From Taxillus chinensis (taxonomy: Eukaryota > Streptophyta > Magnoliopsida > Santalales > Loranthaceae), in assembly GCA_023512835.1 (NCBI GenBank), contig JAKCVP010000383.1, positions 62,001 to 126,000 of the forward strand: DNA of 64,000 bases. The letters run 5' to 3'. Made by a program: the position numbers and the translations under genes. Below the pieces are notes generated by a model that ran no database searches, was not told the DNA's origin, and saw only the letters and a list, made by a program, of their open reading frames with translations. Positions 31,425 through 43,225 of the stretch are shown here, piece after piece. Positions within the stretch are counted from its first letter, which is position 1; each line of letters starts with the position of its first letter.

Positions 31425-33339
31425 CGGCAGCCTGCCGCGCACTCAACTTCGGCACGCCTTGGTCCACCTGATCCAAACACGCATCAAGCATAGAAAGATC
31501 CATCAGTTCCGAGGCGACATCCTCCTCCCGCTCACACAGGCCATGCCAATGGCCGTTGCGCAGCCTCTCACCAAAGCCTTTGCACACTCGTCTAAGGGGC
31601 TCGAGGTATGAGCCGCTGATGTCGTTGTTAGAATGAAATGCATTCATTTCGAGACATTGCGCAGTATCTGATCGGCTGATCAAAAGGAAGTAGAGATTTA
31701 ATATAGCCATGTGGAATGACAGCCTGCTCCTCAGCTCGAGCCAAGTTTGCGTGGAGTCATCTGTAATGGTCTTTCTTCTGAAGTCTGGGAACATGTGCGA
31801 CGAGATACTCCGCAGCCCATCCTGGCTTCGGAATATTGATTTCGAAGTCTTGTTGGTCTCGTCGAATGCTTGCATCGTTTCTTGCTTGAACCAGCCGATT
31901 GCGCAGACCTTGAGATTATCATAAGGGCAATGTTCGAGCGTGTCACGTATGAACGCAAGACGTACTCTCTCGGAGGGATGTTGCTGCAATGTTGCAGATG
32001 CCAGCAGATGAGCATTGTACCTAAGGCGAGGTGAAAGACTCGACGCTGATATCGTGGTCAGTGCTTGAAGATGACGGAAGAAAGCATCGTCATTTGGGAC
32101 CTCGCCCAATTGGGTCCCCTGAAGGTATTGCAACCCAATCGCTACGATCGCGTCAAGGACAGCCAGGGACCCGTTCTCTAGCGATACCTGTTCTGGATCC
32201 GCCACAGCCATCAGCATCGAGTGGTAATGCGGGAACACGTAGCTGTTGTCATGTAACGTGCCCGTTTCCCATCGACGAGCCAGAGCATGCACAGCAAGCA
32301 TCAGCACAATGCCATTGTTCGAGAAATCCACATCCTCTACCACTTCTGGTGTGTCCTCTTCAGAAAGCCAGACTGAACTTTGGTTGGAAACGTGCATGAT
32401 ACTGTGCAGGAACTCGTCCGTCACATCTAACAAAGCACAGGCTTCTCGAAATTGGCGTACTGTGTCCTCAATCATTCGAAGGTCTGGACGACTCGCAAAA
32501 AGTTCGTTCATAGTCGCTCGTCCTGGTATCGACCTGTCGAGACCAAGTGTCTCCCTCGCTCTATCAGCGAGGCCCAGGCCAGGGACATCACCTTCGAGGG
32601 CGAGCGATGAAGACCAGATCTCGAACAAGTTGACTAGGAAGGCTGCGGTGAGAGCACTTGACACCTTTGAATCTGTTGGTACCAGCGCGCCGCTTGATAA
32701 GCCTTCCGGATCTGGTACCTGCGAATCCTCGATCAAGCTACCGCTGTCACCAATGTTCCGACGAGGCGGAAGTCGCGGTTTTAGCGCGTTAAAAGACGCT
32801 TCAGTAAATGCTAAGGTCTCACTGGTGATCTGATAAGTGTCTGGATCTGATTGCAAGAGTGCCTGATAAGTAGCGCTGACTGCTCGAAGGCTTGTCGCAA
32901 GGAAGCGACTGGGTCTCCTCGCTTTGATACGCTTGTGCAACGTGGGTAAGATCTCCAGTAGAATGCCATACTGCTGTATCCATTTCGCGGGTCTCAGCCG
33001 GGACACGGCAATGTCAGGATGCGAGTCCAGACTCTCTGACTCGCCAAAGTCCGGCTGGAGTGATAACAAGGCTTCTGTAACCTTTAGGATCACTTCGCGC
33101 GGATTTCCGAGCTCAGCTATCGTTCGCAGACAATCGTTGGACAAGGGCACCAGTGGAAGCAGAATTTGCACAAGATCCCACCCAATGGTCGCGGTCAGAT
33201 CGTGGTCTTCCACCAGTACGCCATGTAGCGTGTTCACGTTATGCTCGTTGACGTTGTGTTCGACCAAGATGAGATAATTGAGACTGTCCGTTGCTGGGGG
33301 CCGCCCAACTAGGATGGGATCAGGTGCAGACGCCTCCAT
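31417..33339 (-). CDS. Ybp2/glomulin-family protein (DUF1760)
   Basis: This is a single-exon protein of 640 residues. The N-terminus PPATDSLNYLILVEHNV, then LTATIGWDLVQILLPLVPLS and RTIAELGNPREVILKVTEAL, matches the fungal family that includes yeast Ybp1/Ybp2 (Yap1-binding; Ybp2 also at the kinetochore) and the plant/animal Alf4/glomulin group. It is a helical-repeat fold with no enzyme motif. The start at 33339 (MEASAPDPILV) fits relatives better than the in-frame ATG at 33411, which would add 24 residues. Its last codons overlap the end of the OHCU decarboxylase on the other strand. A role in oxidative stress signalling or chromosome segregation is inferred from relatives only. Confidence 0.85.
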   Translation of the reverse strand: MEASAPDPILVGRPPATDSLNYLILVEHNVNEHNVNTLHGVLVEDHDLTATIGWDLVQILLPLVPLSNDCLRTIAELGNPREVILKVTEALLSLQPDFGESESLDSHPDIAVSRLRPAKWIQQYGILLEILPTLHKRIKARRPSRFLATSLRAVSATYQALLQSDPDTYQITSETLAFTEASFNALKPRLPPRRNIGDSGSLIEDSQVPDPEGLSSGALVPTDSKVSSALTAAFLVNLFEIWSSSLALEGDVPGLGLADRARETLGLDRSIPGRATMNELFASRPDLRMIEDTVRQFREACALLDVTDEFLHSIMHVSNQSSVWLSEEDTPEVVEDVDFSNNGIVLMLAVHALARRWETGTLHDNSYVFPHYHSMLMAVADPEQVSLENGSLAVLDAIVAIGLQYLQGTQLGEVPNDDAFFRHLQALTTISASSLSPRLRYNAHLLASATLQQHPSERVRLAFIRDTLEHCPYDNLKVCAIGWFKQETMQAFDETNKTSKSIFRSQDGLRSISSHMFPDFRRKTITDDSTQTWLELRSRLSFHMAILNLYFLLISRSDTAQCLEMNAFHSNNDISGSYLEPLRRVCKGFGERLRNGHWHGLCEREEDVASELMDLSMLDACLDQVDQGVPKLSARQAAAT

Positions 33340-34717
33340 ATGGTCGTTGCTATGTTTCGTAGACGATGTGCACAGAATCCCGAGCAAGTCGCATTGGCAT
33401 GGAAGGACCAAGGGGACGGAGCGGAGTAAGGATTGATCGGAAGAATAGTGATGCCGCTTCCGCAGGCTTCTGATCAGCCATGATCAGCCCTGCCGTGCCT
33501 ACAGTCAAAACAGGTTGTGCCTCACTACTGTCGCATCTTCGCTTAAATGGTTGAAATGTAGCTTATATTGCGGCTCTCAAACGCTCGCGCATCGCATTTT
33601 GCCCGCCAACGATAACTTGCCCACCGCTCGTTCAGCCGGGTGAATGGGTGTAATTCTAGCCTCGATGTGAGGCCAAGGCGGAAAGTCTCTGTGAACAAGG
33701 GCACAGGGGCAGCCAAGGGCTTTCAAATGCTCAGCACAGTCGCCAAATTGCCTAGAATTTGCCTTTGAACAATGCCTCGCTCGTGTCGAGAGGTGCTGAG
33801 CATGGTTGCGATGCCACACGGACGTGAGTTCTTGGTGCAAAAATGCGACAATGGACCTCCTCTCAGAAAGCCGAGGCTTACTTCATGGCAAAAGCCTATT
33901 GTGAATCAGACCCAACGTGGTGGTATCGGCCAGCCAAGGATGGAAACCTTTGCACAGAATCACATCGAGCAATTCTTGCTAGTCACACTAAGCGATTGAT
34001 GCCTGATTGATCGAAATCCGAGTCGTCTGGATGCATCCGCCGCAGCTCGCAAACGGTAATGATCTGACAGCGCTTGATTGCAGATCTGAAGCCTGAATGA
34101 TGGCGCCTGGGCCTTGCATACGAGTAATGACAAATCGCCACCACCATCGTCCATCTGGGAGCTGTGCAAATTTCCGTAATATTCGTATAAGTTTGCTGGC
34201 TTGACAGCGCCCTGGAACAGAGGGTTGGCGACGTGAAGGCGTTTGGCTCACACCACTGTCACATCTGACGTCTTGCTAAAAGAGCAATTGCAGCCCGTGC
34301 TTCGAATCTTGGCTGACCCAGAGGAACCAACGAGCAACATCAAGATTCCCATGATTTTGGCCGTGCATATGTATGACAAACGCTTCACACATAAAAATGT
34401 GCCCAGAGTGCATCTTGAACTTGATTGAACGCCAAGTCTGCTACCGCATATAGCCTGCGCACATGCCTGCCTACAATGGCTGCATGCTATGATCTGACTC
34501 GATTAGATTGAGGATTGATAGCTCTCCCTTCAGGAGTGCAGCGTCTCCTATTCCCAAAATCGACGCTACACCCAAGAATCGTCGGGTGGAAGCTCTCGTT
34601 GAAGCATCAATCAAGATCAAAACCACCATGATTGAGTCGAGCGAGCGTCTAGATTGAAATTCTTGTTCAAGAGCTGATATGCGTGGACGTCCTGGAAACG
34701 GTACCAGCAAAGCCTTT
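33340..34717. other. Intergenic, no gene recognised
   Basis: About 1.4 kb lies between the Ybp2-family start and the end of the first Myb-like gene. Open frames of 61-126 codons (for example minus 34471-34851, which shadows the Myb gene) show no family resemblance. It includes the Ybp2-family promoter. Confidence 0.45.
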
Positions 34718-35694
34718 TTAGTCACCATCGCTATATCCCTGTGCTTGAAGTGAACGAGCATTGAGCTCATCAGCCCGAGCCTCACAGGCCTGATCCGTTG
34801 CGCCATTTCCCAATTTTTGCGCAACACGCTTCCACCGGCCTTCTGCGTCATCTTTCAAAAGTTTGATGAGTTTGCGATCCTGAGCCGGTATGAGTGATGC
34901 GGTCAGCCACGGGTTTTGTAGCCACTTACGCTCTCTTCCGTCCATCTGATCTCATCCTTCTTCTTCAGCTTGGTGCAATATCTGACCTGCAGAGTTCCAG
35001 AATTGCGATCTGGGAAGAAGTCGGCGATTTGTTTCCAGCTCAAACGAGGGTTAACATAGCCTTCCTTCAATCTCCTCAACAATTCATCGTCCTCATCAGT
35101 GAACCTCTGCTTGGGTCCTCTCGCTGATGCAGGGGCCGGGTAGCCAGGTTTGCCGACTACACTTTCGTAAGATCCTGTTCTTGAATCCTCGAATGCTTGG
35201 TACGGACTATGTTGCGCATATTGTACCGGGTATGGCTGTGGCCATTGCGAAACATTAGGTGCACCGGCCGGGCCGAGTTCTTGCACCTGATAATTCCTCG
35301 TATGATCGGGATAAAGAGGTGATAGATGTGAGTACCCAGAATGTGAATCTGTTGACCCGGGTGGTGGATACGCCCTGTATGAGCTTGGATCAGCTGCCGG
35401 AATATAATTGTAACTAGAGCCTGGTGTCCTTTGTGCTGCAATGGAATGATGAGGAGCGGATCTTGGTGGTATAGCCTGATAATGGCCGCTTGGTTCCAAC
35501 AACCTCACGGCATCCGGACCCTCGCTTGGCATACTGAGATCATAAAAAGCCGCAGGTTGTCTTGGGTCGGCAGGCAATGGGTACGGTGCTGCTAGGGACT
35601 GAGATTGGCTCAGATTTGGTGGAACGGCACCCGTCTGTGGATCATGCGCAGCCCTTCGAAAGCGCTGAGGCTCGCGATAATTGTGTTCCGCCAC
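34718..35694 (-). CDS. Myb-like protein with two SANT repeats (5' end uncertain)
   Basis: Two exons are clear: 35694-34930 and 34879-34718, with a 50-bp intron (GTAAGT donor, CTGAC branch, CTCAG acceptor). The N-terminal ~190 residues are Pro/Tyr/Ser-rich and disordered. Repeat 1 reads KQRFTDEDDELLRRLKEGYV, LSWKQIADFFPDRNSGTLQV and YCTKLKKKD. Repeat 2 reads RWTEESDRKLIKLLKDD and GRWKRVAQKLGNGATDQACE. The spacing of the aromatic residues fits Myb/SANT DNA-binding helices, so a nuclear transcription regulator is likely. The open frame reaches 35694 without an ATG, and a stop lies about 60 nt further upstream, so the true start must be in an upstream exon. A possible one begins with the ATG at 35867 (GTATTT donor), but I could not settle it. 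Confidence 0.75.
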
Positions 35695-35867
35695 GATGGT
35701 GAGGCGGTGGGCATATGCTGCCCTTGTCGACGTCGGAGATGGAAACCCCCTGGATGCTGTTCGGATCGTGTATCAATTTCCTGAGGAGGTCCAGTCGTGG
35801 CTTGATGGGAGCTCGCCGTGGTAGGGTCAGAGCAGATATGCAAATACGGGCCTCGCAACGCTATCAT

Positions 35868-38395
35868 GGATAACAGGCACTTTGAGGGTCTTTGGGGAAA
35901 TGGGTGTACTTGGTCCCCTTGTCTTGATGCGATCGACAGTAGAAAGGGCGTCTTCGCCCGTTTCGCGGTACCAAGTTGTCTTGATAGCTGTTGACGTCAA
36001 GGATGCAAGTCGGCTTTGACCGAGAAGCTGCTAGCGAGATGCACTGCGTGGGTTGCGGAGAAGTAATCACGCCAAGTGGTTGGTGTAGTGTGGTGAATTT
36101 CCAGTAAGCGCTGGTCTTGTGGCGCAGTAAGATGCGATCCAGATTTGGCAACGACTCAAAGATCAGAGGCCCCAGATCAAGGGGGTACAAGGGACGCGGA
36201 CGGAATGCTCTAGGCGCTCGGAAGAAAGAAGGCGAGCAAAGCCAAAGGCGTGGATGCCCTTCACTTGGCTTAGAGGGCACTCGTGAGGCAGTGCCCAAGG
36301 GATGGGAAGTCCGAGAATGCTGAGCAAGGGAATTATAAGGGACTCGCAATTACTTCAGAGGGAAAGGAAAATGACAGCATGTAAAGGAGAAAATCACAGC
36401 GGATGTAACAATGTTGTCGCGGGATTCGCACCAGCTGCCTCGCTGCGACCAGGAAGGTCTCGCTACAGCACCATGATCGACACGGCAGGTTTGCGGAAGG
36501 GCGGCGGTGGTATTGCAATGGGGCATAGCCAGCTGCCAGGGTCGTCGAGAGAGAAAACACGGGCTGCGCCTGAGGGGAATCGCATGGCACATGCAGCTCG
36601 GCTACGACTGCAGTGACATCTCAGACGAGACGGAGAGAGATGGTGGAAATGCGAAAACGTTGTCAAGTCGCCGCAGGAGTACCAGGCAATAAGCACGCGG
36701 TGCAACGACCGACCGGGCGAGACCTTGGAAACCGAGAAGTACAAGGGTGCCGGCTCATTCGAGGTTTCGAGGTGGTGCGGCGGGCCGCTGCATGACAAGA
36801 TGGTTGACCACTCTAAGGCATGTCAAGTGCTTAATAGAGGAGCGTTATAGGGCCAGCGACGAATCAGCGGCGGCTGTCGGGCATAGGAGTGGGATTGGAG
36901 AAGAGCATGTGCGCTCGGCAGCGATCTAGCAGGGTCTGGAAGCCGGATGATCGAGCGCTGCCAACGTGGCCAGCACAAATCGCATCGAGGAAAGGCTTTT
37001 CGAGGGGGCGGGGGGGAATCTCGTACTTCTCCTGTCCGCCAGATAAGGCACGAGGTGAAGTGCCGACGACACGAGACCGGCATAGGCAAGTAAGGTCAGG
37101 CAAGTGTGTAGGTAGAGCGGTACTGGTGAGGTTCTTTCTCGCAGACTGGCCGGCAGGCAATGGAATGCTGAACGGGGCTCACATAATGTAAGATGTGCGG
37201 ACGCTTCTCCGATCGCGGCTTAGTCAAGGCGCGACCTCCCAGGCCGGCTCGTCTTCTGCGACTGCACCACCGTCACTGCCCGCCACACATCCATCTGAGA
37301 TCGGAATTGACATTGCAAAAATGCAAGGTTTCATCCGTCCACATACATATTCTCCGAGCCTCAAGACGCCTATTTTCACCATCTCTTGACTCTGCAATCC
37401 CCCTGTCGCGGCCACTAACCCTCAGCATCCGCCTTTCTCTCGTTGCGCTCCGTAGTAGCCCACCGTGTCGGTTCCGCAGGCTCCAACGTGCGTGCTTGCA
37501 AGGGCTCTGGCTCACGGGGCTTCCCGCCTGTCAGAGCTGACCCCTATGGCGACAGCAACTTTGAAGCTTTGGCATACGAGGCGCCCTGCCGCACGCACTG
37601 CCATTGAAGCCGGGCCTGCCGCGGCACGCGCCATACCCATGACCTCTTTCTCACGGCGTGGCTTGCGGAACCTGGATCTGGAACGCCGCGCGATCTCTGG
37701 CGCGCCGTGCCACGCCAGAGCTGTCGAGGGATCGTCGCCTGCGCGACCAAGAGCCCACAGCCTTCCCGGTTGACTGGACAAGCGCTCGCCCTGCGCTCTG
37801 TAGAGCCACCGACGCCAGTGCCGCTACCCAATGCTAAGACTAGTCGGCCATCAGCAGCCTTCAGGGAGAGAACCCGTCAAAGTCATTTCTTGCTGATCCC
37901 ACACGCTCGGCGGCTTCGCGGCGAGCAGACTAGAAAGTCTCGCGGCTTCCCCGAGGAGCCTTCTCTGAAGCCTGCCAGCCCATTCTGGGTGGATGCGCCG
38001 ACGGCCTTCCTGTTCAACCTTAGCAGTCGTTCAGGCTTGCCTCTGACGACCTCGCAATCGGATTCGAGACAAAGGCGAGAGGGGGGAGGGGGGGCAAGTG
38101 GAGCATAGTACACGATGCACGCAATGTGCGTCTCCCATTAACGAGTAGTACGATCTGCGGAGCTATATTCAACCATGGCCGCAGCATCTCTGTCTGCAGA
38201 CGTCCCACCTGCAGCCATTTTCATAAAGCATCAACGCCCTGCCCCTCCCCGCCGTTGTTTTCAACCGACCATTGATCGCATCCCGGTGTAATTTGGTCAA
38301 TTGTTGCTGCTCGCAGCCGTGAAGCATTCATCGTCGCGTAAGTGGTATCAAGTCGTGGTCAAGAACGAAGAAACGAAAAGCAGTACAACTCCTCT
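35868..38395. other. Gene-poor intergenic region
   Basis: About 2.5 kb lies between the two Myb-like genes. It contains many overlapping open frames of 60-160 codons on both strands that are rich in Arg, Ser and Pro and resemble nothing I know. Composition is normal with no RIP signature. It probably holds a long 5' leader and regulatory DNA of the first Myb gene and the 3' flank of the second. Confidence 0.45.
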
Positions 38396-39550
38396 TTAGA
38401 CTTTCCCCCCAAAATGTTCCTTGGCATATTGTTCACAGGCCTGATGCATGCGTCAGTGCGAGGTCGCCTTGGCTTCTTCTGGGAGCAGGCGATGCTTACC
38501 TTAGCAGGCTTTCCCAATTTTTGACCAATCACCTTCCATTTACTGGCCTCATACTCCTTGATAGCAGCGAGCAAAGCTGCCGACTGCCGCGACGTTAGAT
38601 GGTTGGAATCAGCGTTGGCGTCCCCGCTCCCACGTACTTCGTCCTCGGCAAATTCCGCGTAATGCATGTCCTGTAGCATATCAATACAACAACCCTCGAC
38701 GCCAGAGATGCAGGCGGATAGCATTCATGCGAGGGGCAATGACGGGAGACGTTACCTTGTACCAATGCTTTTTGACGCTCCCTTCTGTGCGCGAGGGAAA
38801 GGACTAGGCTAGGTTTCAGTCTTGCGACGAGGAAAAGGATGGGCAGAGCCGGGCAGCCGACATGACGAACCTTTGCGATTTCGCTCCAACTATTGCCAGC
38901 ATCACGCATCACCTTCAACCGCTGTTCCTCTGCTGGCGTCCACGGTGTGTTTGTCCTCGTCTTTTTGACGATTGGCGGCGAAATTGGGGGCGGATCCATG
39001 ATCCCCGGGGCAGGGCCTGGGCCAGCTGAGTAAGGGCCGGAGTCGGGAAAGCTCATGGATGTTGCCGATGAGGGCGGTCTCATGCCAGTGGGATCTGATG
39101 AGTCGGACAGACGCCTCTTGCGGGCGGACGTAGGCGACAATTGCTGGTGATGGGGCTGGATCTGGGGGGCAACGAATGAGGCATATGGATCGGGATGGCC
39201 TAGATGGTGGTGCTGATGCGACTGCTGTGAATGATGGGGGTGGTGATGCGGAGCGGGATGGTGAGCCAGGCCAGCGAGGGAGGAGTGATGCTGTTGCTGC
39301 TGGTGGTGGTGATTGTGCAAGCCGAGCTGAGCGGGTGACATGGTGGAGACGGGAAGGTGCGAGTCCCTGTCATAGGAGTTTGTGGATCTAGAAGCAGCCA
39401 AGTTAGAGCATGCGGGCGGGAAGAGGATTTTGGGTGTGGGAACAGGCATAGAGAAGGAAATTGCACGTACGACATGTCCGCGCCCGAAGGCGAAAACGAG
39501 TCAAATAGCGGAGCGCTCGAAGCGTATCCGACCGGCAAGCCAAAGTTCAT
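38396..39550 (-). CDS. Myb-like protein with two SANT repeats, His/Gln-rich N-terminus
   Basis: Five exons (39550-39471, 39387-38871, 38803-38756, 38670-38500, 38440-38396) give 286 residues, and all joins keep frame. The N-terminus MNFGLPVGYASSAPLFDSF is followed by a His/Gln-rich tract (about residues 50-95, CAT/CAC/CAG codons). Repeat 1 is NTPWTPAEEQRLKVMRDAGN then SWSEIAKSFPSRTEGSVKKH, completed by WYKDMHYAEFAEDE. Repeat 2 is LTSRQSAALLAAIKEYEASK then WKVIGQKLGKPAKACEQYAK. The exon of only 48 nt (38803-38756) supplies the third helix of repeat 1. It is probably a DNA-binding regulator. The second repeat resembles that of the neighbouring gene at 34.7-35.7 kb. Confidence 0.87.
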
Positions 39551-41670
39551 CAAGAAAGCTCGTGGCGGTGGTTGTTTGGCTCATAATCTCAAAGCAAACG
39601 CAAGGTAAGGGGCAGCATCTGAAGAGGTGTGGTGGTGGTGGATGGACAGTAGCAGCAGACGGGAAAGAGACTCTGGGGGTGGGGGGAAAGCGGCGCGTGA
39701 AAGTGGTACCCGCCTGGCAAGTCACGCAGTCCTGGGCCGGTCGAGGGCTGGACGCTGGACAGGAGCAGCGCGCGCGGGAGGCTCTAAGGTCGAGGGGGAG
39801 AAGAAGTAGGTCGCTGCGGCTGTGGTGATCTGCCTGCTTTGGGGCGGGAGAAGGGGGCAGAGGGAGCGAGGAAGGCTGCGCACGAGCCTTCTGGCCGAGA
39901 GTCACGGCAGTGGCGATTGGCGATGGCGACGACGAGGACGATGATGATGATGCTGATGGAGGTGCTGCTGCTCCTGCTGCTGGTGCTGAATGGGTGTGCT
40001 GCTGGGGTACTTGACGGGGATCTCGTCGCTCATGAGCAGCGTGAGTGGGCGGCAGCGATAGAACTAAGAACGACGACTAGCGACTACCAACCCCGCACTT
40101 TGTGGGGAAGCATCAAACGGTGTCACGAGCAGAGCGAGCCGCTGCCACCCAAAGACGGCCCTTGCCCCAATTCTCTTAGCCGCTCTGTAGATCCTCATTG
40201 CACTCGACTCGCTTGCGAGGCACAATTGGGCGGCGCGCGCTGCTCCAGAAGCCACCACCGCGCAGCCAGCCAGCCTCGCCAGTGCGCGCCCCCCCTCGCG
40301 ATCCCCCCCTTCTCCCCTACCTAACCTGCCTACCACGCCTTTCTAAGGTAAGGCACGTTGCCGAGCGTTGCACTTACTCACACGCATCCACGCACCGCTG
40401 CTCGCTGCGCCCGCGCTCGCACCCCCCGACCCCGAAAAAAAAATACAGAAGGACGGGCCTGGCAGCGCTGGTCGGCAGGCCGGCAGGTGGGCAGACAGGC
40501 ACAACGGTCATCTGTGTGATGCAAATATACTTCGTACATCTGCTCAGCTTACCGAACTACTCCGCCGGTACATTACGCCTCGTCTCTTGCCCAGGGTGGC
40601 TCCTGTGCCGCACGCGCTTCCCATTGCTCCACCACTCGGAACGGCCATTAACATGTACTCTTTCGCGTCGTGCTACAGAGCTCGTGAGCGCTAGAAGCCC
40701 TCGCGAACGACGCAGGCTTCGTCCAGAGGCTGCTTTGCTCGTATCTGCTGATTTATTGCCATGTCCTGCTTCCCTAGGATAACCCCGCCCCTGCTTATCT
40801 CGGACGCTGTCCCCCAGCTCTGCCACTGCCGCCATCCCTGCTCCGGCGAATCACGAAATCACCGCAGCCCAAGAGGCTCGTCAGCCGACAGCAAGATTCA
40901 AGATCATGCCATCTAACCAGCCTCATCGAAGCCGCTCTGAGCTGCTTCTCCCGCAGCAGCAGCAGCAGCAGCGGCCTCAACCGCCCCCATGGATGCCCGT
41001 CTTCCGCCTTCCCGACCAGCATCAGCTCCAGACGGGACTGAGTCCTCGAGGGGAGGTCTGCGTCCTATGTCTCCACACTCCCACCCTTCCTCCGCCGCCG
41101 CTCTCGCACACCACGTTCGGGGGCACTCATGCAAAATGCCTGCGAACCGCTAGCCCTCGCGCCGACGCCAAGTGCACCTGGCGGTTTTCTAATCTCGCCT
41201 TGTCTTGAACAAGCTACGATGCGCAGCGACGCAGTGCACTGACGGCTGTCTCATCTGATCCTCCCACCGCTCGACTCTAGCTGCAGCTACGGGATGCGCC
41301 AGCGCAAGTCGCATCTTGCATGCCCTTAGCGCCCTCCACCGCGCATGGATTGTCCACCAGGAACAGTAGTCGGCCTCGTCCTTCCCCTCACCGTCCATCG
41401 CAACCCGCCCGCCGCTTGCATGATCGCCATGTTTTCGCTTGCCAGCCATGCAAGCTCAGCTAGAGCCTAGTCGCGACGGACCAGTCCCCGTCAGCGCTGA
41501 CCCCAAGCAACTGTCCCAGACCACCTCAACGCGCCGTCGCTTGCACGGACAAAGGACCGAATCCTGGCTCTGCACGACCCACTCGCTGGCCCCGCAGCGG
41601 CTTGCTCAAAGACTGCTCCTCCTTCCGCTCGCTGCTGGCCTGGCATTTGGGTCCGCCAGCCGTATGCGCA
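39551..41670. other. Gene-poor intergenic region with low-complexity DNA
   Basis: About 2.1 kb lies upstream of the second Myb gene. It holds simple-sequence stretches: GATGATGATGATGCTGATGG and CTGCTGCT-type runs near 39930-39990, a (CAG)6 at 40954-40971, and C-rich runs near 40290-40310. Open frames are numerous but Arg/Ser/Pro-rich and unrecognisable. It is probably the promoter and long leader of the Myb gene plus the 3' flank of the transporter. Confidence 0.45.
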
Positions 41671-43225
41671 TTACAAGAACCAACGGTACTCCCTGGCGCC
41701 AGGCCCTTCGCTGAGCAGGCTCGTTGGCACATCACGCGCTCGTCTGTGCCCGCCTTCCTGCCTGTCTCGTCGCTTGTTGTCAAGCCACATCCACGCCCCG
41801 AGACATAGCGTAAGCAGGCAGCCCGTGGCCCCAAACACCGCTGTGGTGATCAGAGCCGTCTCATACTTGGGCTTTTCGCTCGGCAGGAATATGTTGCTGC
41901 TAACCACGCCCATGAGATTGGCGACTGGAACTCCTATTCCCGAAAGGAGCACACGCTTGTTCTCGTCCGCGATGTTGTTGTTATACCACACGTCCAAGAT
42001 GACACTTGGCGCAGACGTTCCCCAGCACATCATAAACGTCGCAAAGTAGGCGACATTCAATTGCGTATGTATGTCAACGACTGCAAAGATGACGAGTCCG
42101 AGCATCGTGAAAAGGAATCCAAGTGCCACGAACGGAAATCGAAGCCTCGTCCAGTCACTAGCAAAAGCCAGAACGAGCAACATCACCGCTCCTGTAACAT
42201 TGGGAGCCACCGTGTACAGATTGGTGAGAATAGTGTTGTATCCGAGTCGCTGAATGATTTGTGGCAGAAACAACGTGACGCTCTGTAGCGGTACACCCAG
42301 GCACACTTCGATGAGGAGGATGACCCAAGTAGTGGGATGTGCCAGGATGCCGACCGCAGATCTCAAGTTGAACTTCTCGTTGACGACTGAAGAAGAGTCC
42401 GTTTGCATGCGCTGAAACGCTAGCTCCTTCTCATCCGCCGTGAGAAACCAGCATTCTGCCGCGTTCTTCGGCAGATAGAAAAAGGCAAAGATGGCGACGA
42501 GCAGAGTGCATGAGCCCTCAATGGCGAAGAGGTATTTCCACGAGGGAAGAGCTCCTCCGTTAATGTGGAAAACGCCAAACGATAGCAATCCTCCAAACGC
42601 CGAAGCAATAGATTGCGCTGCGTAGAAAATGGCCAGCCGCCTTGCCAGTTCACCACGTCGGTAGAAGCTGCTCACGATCAGACTACTTGTCAATCAAGAC
42701 GAATGTGAGAAGGGCAACTCACGTTGTTTGGTAGTAGATTACTAGCGGAAAGAAGGCGCCTTCAGCCATACCGAGAAACCACCTCAAGGCGAAGAGGCCG
42801 CTGAAGTTGCGGGCCGTCGTGACGAGGACCGTCATGGACCCAAAAACCATCATCAGACATGGCAAAACTTTGTTGGGACCGTATTTCTTTCCTAGTAAGG
42901 TGAAGACTGGTGCAAACAGAACGTATGGCACAAAGAAGATGCTGATAATTTGCAGGTACTGCGGCTCAGTCATGTTGAGATCCGGGAGGAGTGTAGAGGT
43001 TTTCGCATTTCCCAGATTTGCCTTGTCGAGGGCGTTGAAGAGATACATGCAGGCCAAGACAGGCAGAATTCGAAAGTCGAACTTGCGTAACAGGCGCTGC
43101 TCAGCTCGGGAGTCATTGCTGACGACGCCTTCACCAACATCGACTTCGTCGACGGTCGCGATTTGAGTCGACGTCCGGCGCTTGTCGTCGGTCATTGAGG
43201 CTTTGACATCCTCGGAGCGATCCAT
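41671..43225 (-). CDS. MFS transporter, allantoate/nicotinate permease (Dal5/Tna1) family
   Basis: Two exons (43225-42723 and 42682-41671) give 504 residues, the usual size. A basic/acidic cytosolic start leads into LLRKFDFRILPVLACMYLFN and ALDKANLGNA, the signature opening of fungal anion:cation symporters. About 12 hydrophobic segments follow, with GLFALRWFLGMAEGAFFPLV (TM4 motif), FYRRGELARRLAIFY (loop), a central loop LTADEKELAFQRM, and the second half ending AWMWLDNKRRDRQEGG. The substrate is probably a carboxylate or vitamin but cannot be read from sequence. The intron is very short (37 or 40 bp) with two in-frame acceptors, CAAG and TAG, 3 bp apart. The ATG at 43225 is preferred; one at 43309 would add 28 residues. 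Confidence 0.88.

Noticed and set aside
36302..38108. Cluster of 60-130 codon frames on both strands
   Set aside because: They overlap one another in several frames, lack conserved content and fit chance frames in GC-rich DNA.
40954..40971. (CAG)6 tract as a coding polyglutamine
   Set aside because: The surrounding frame (plus 40906-41208) is short and resembles no protein; treated as simple-sequence intergenic DNA.
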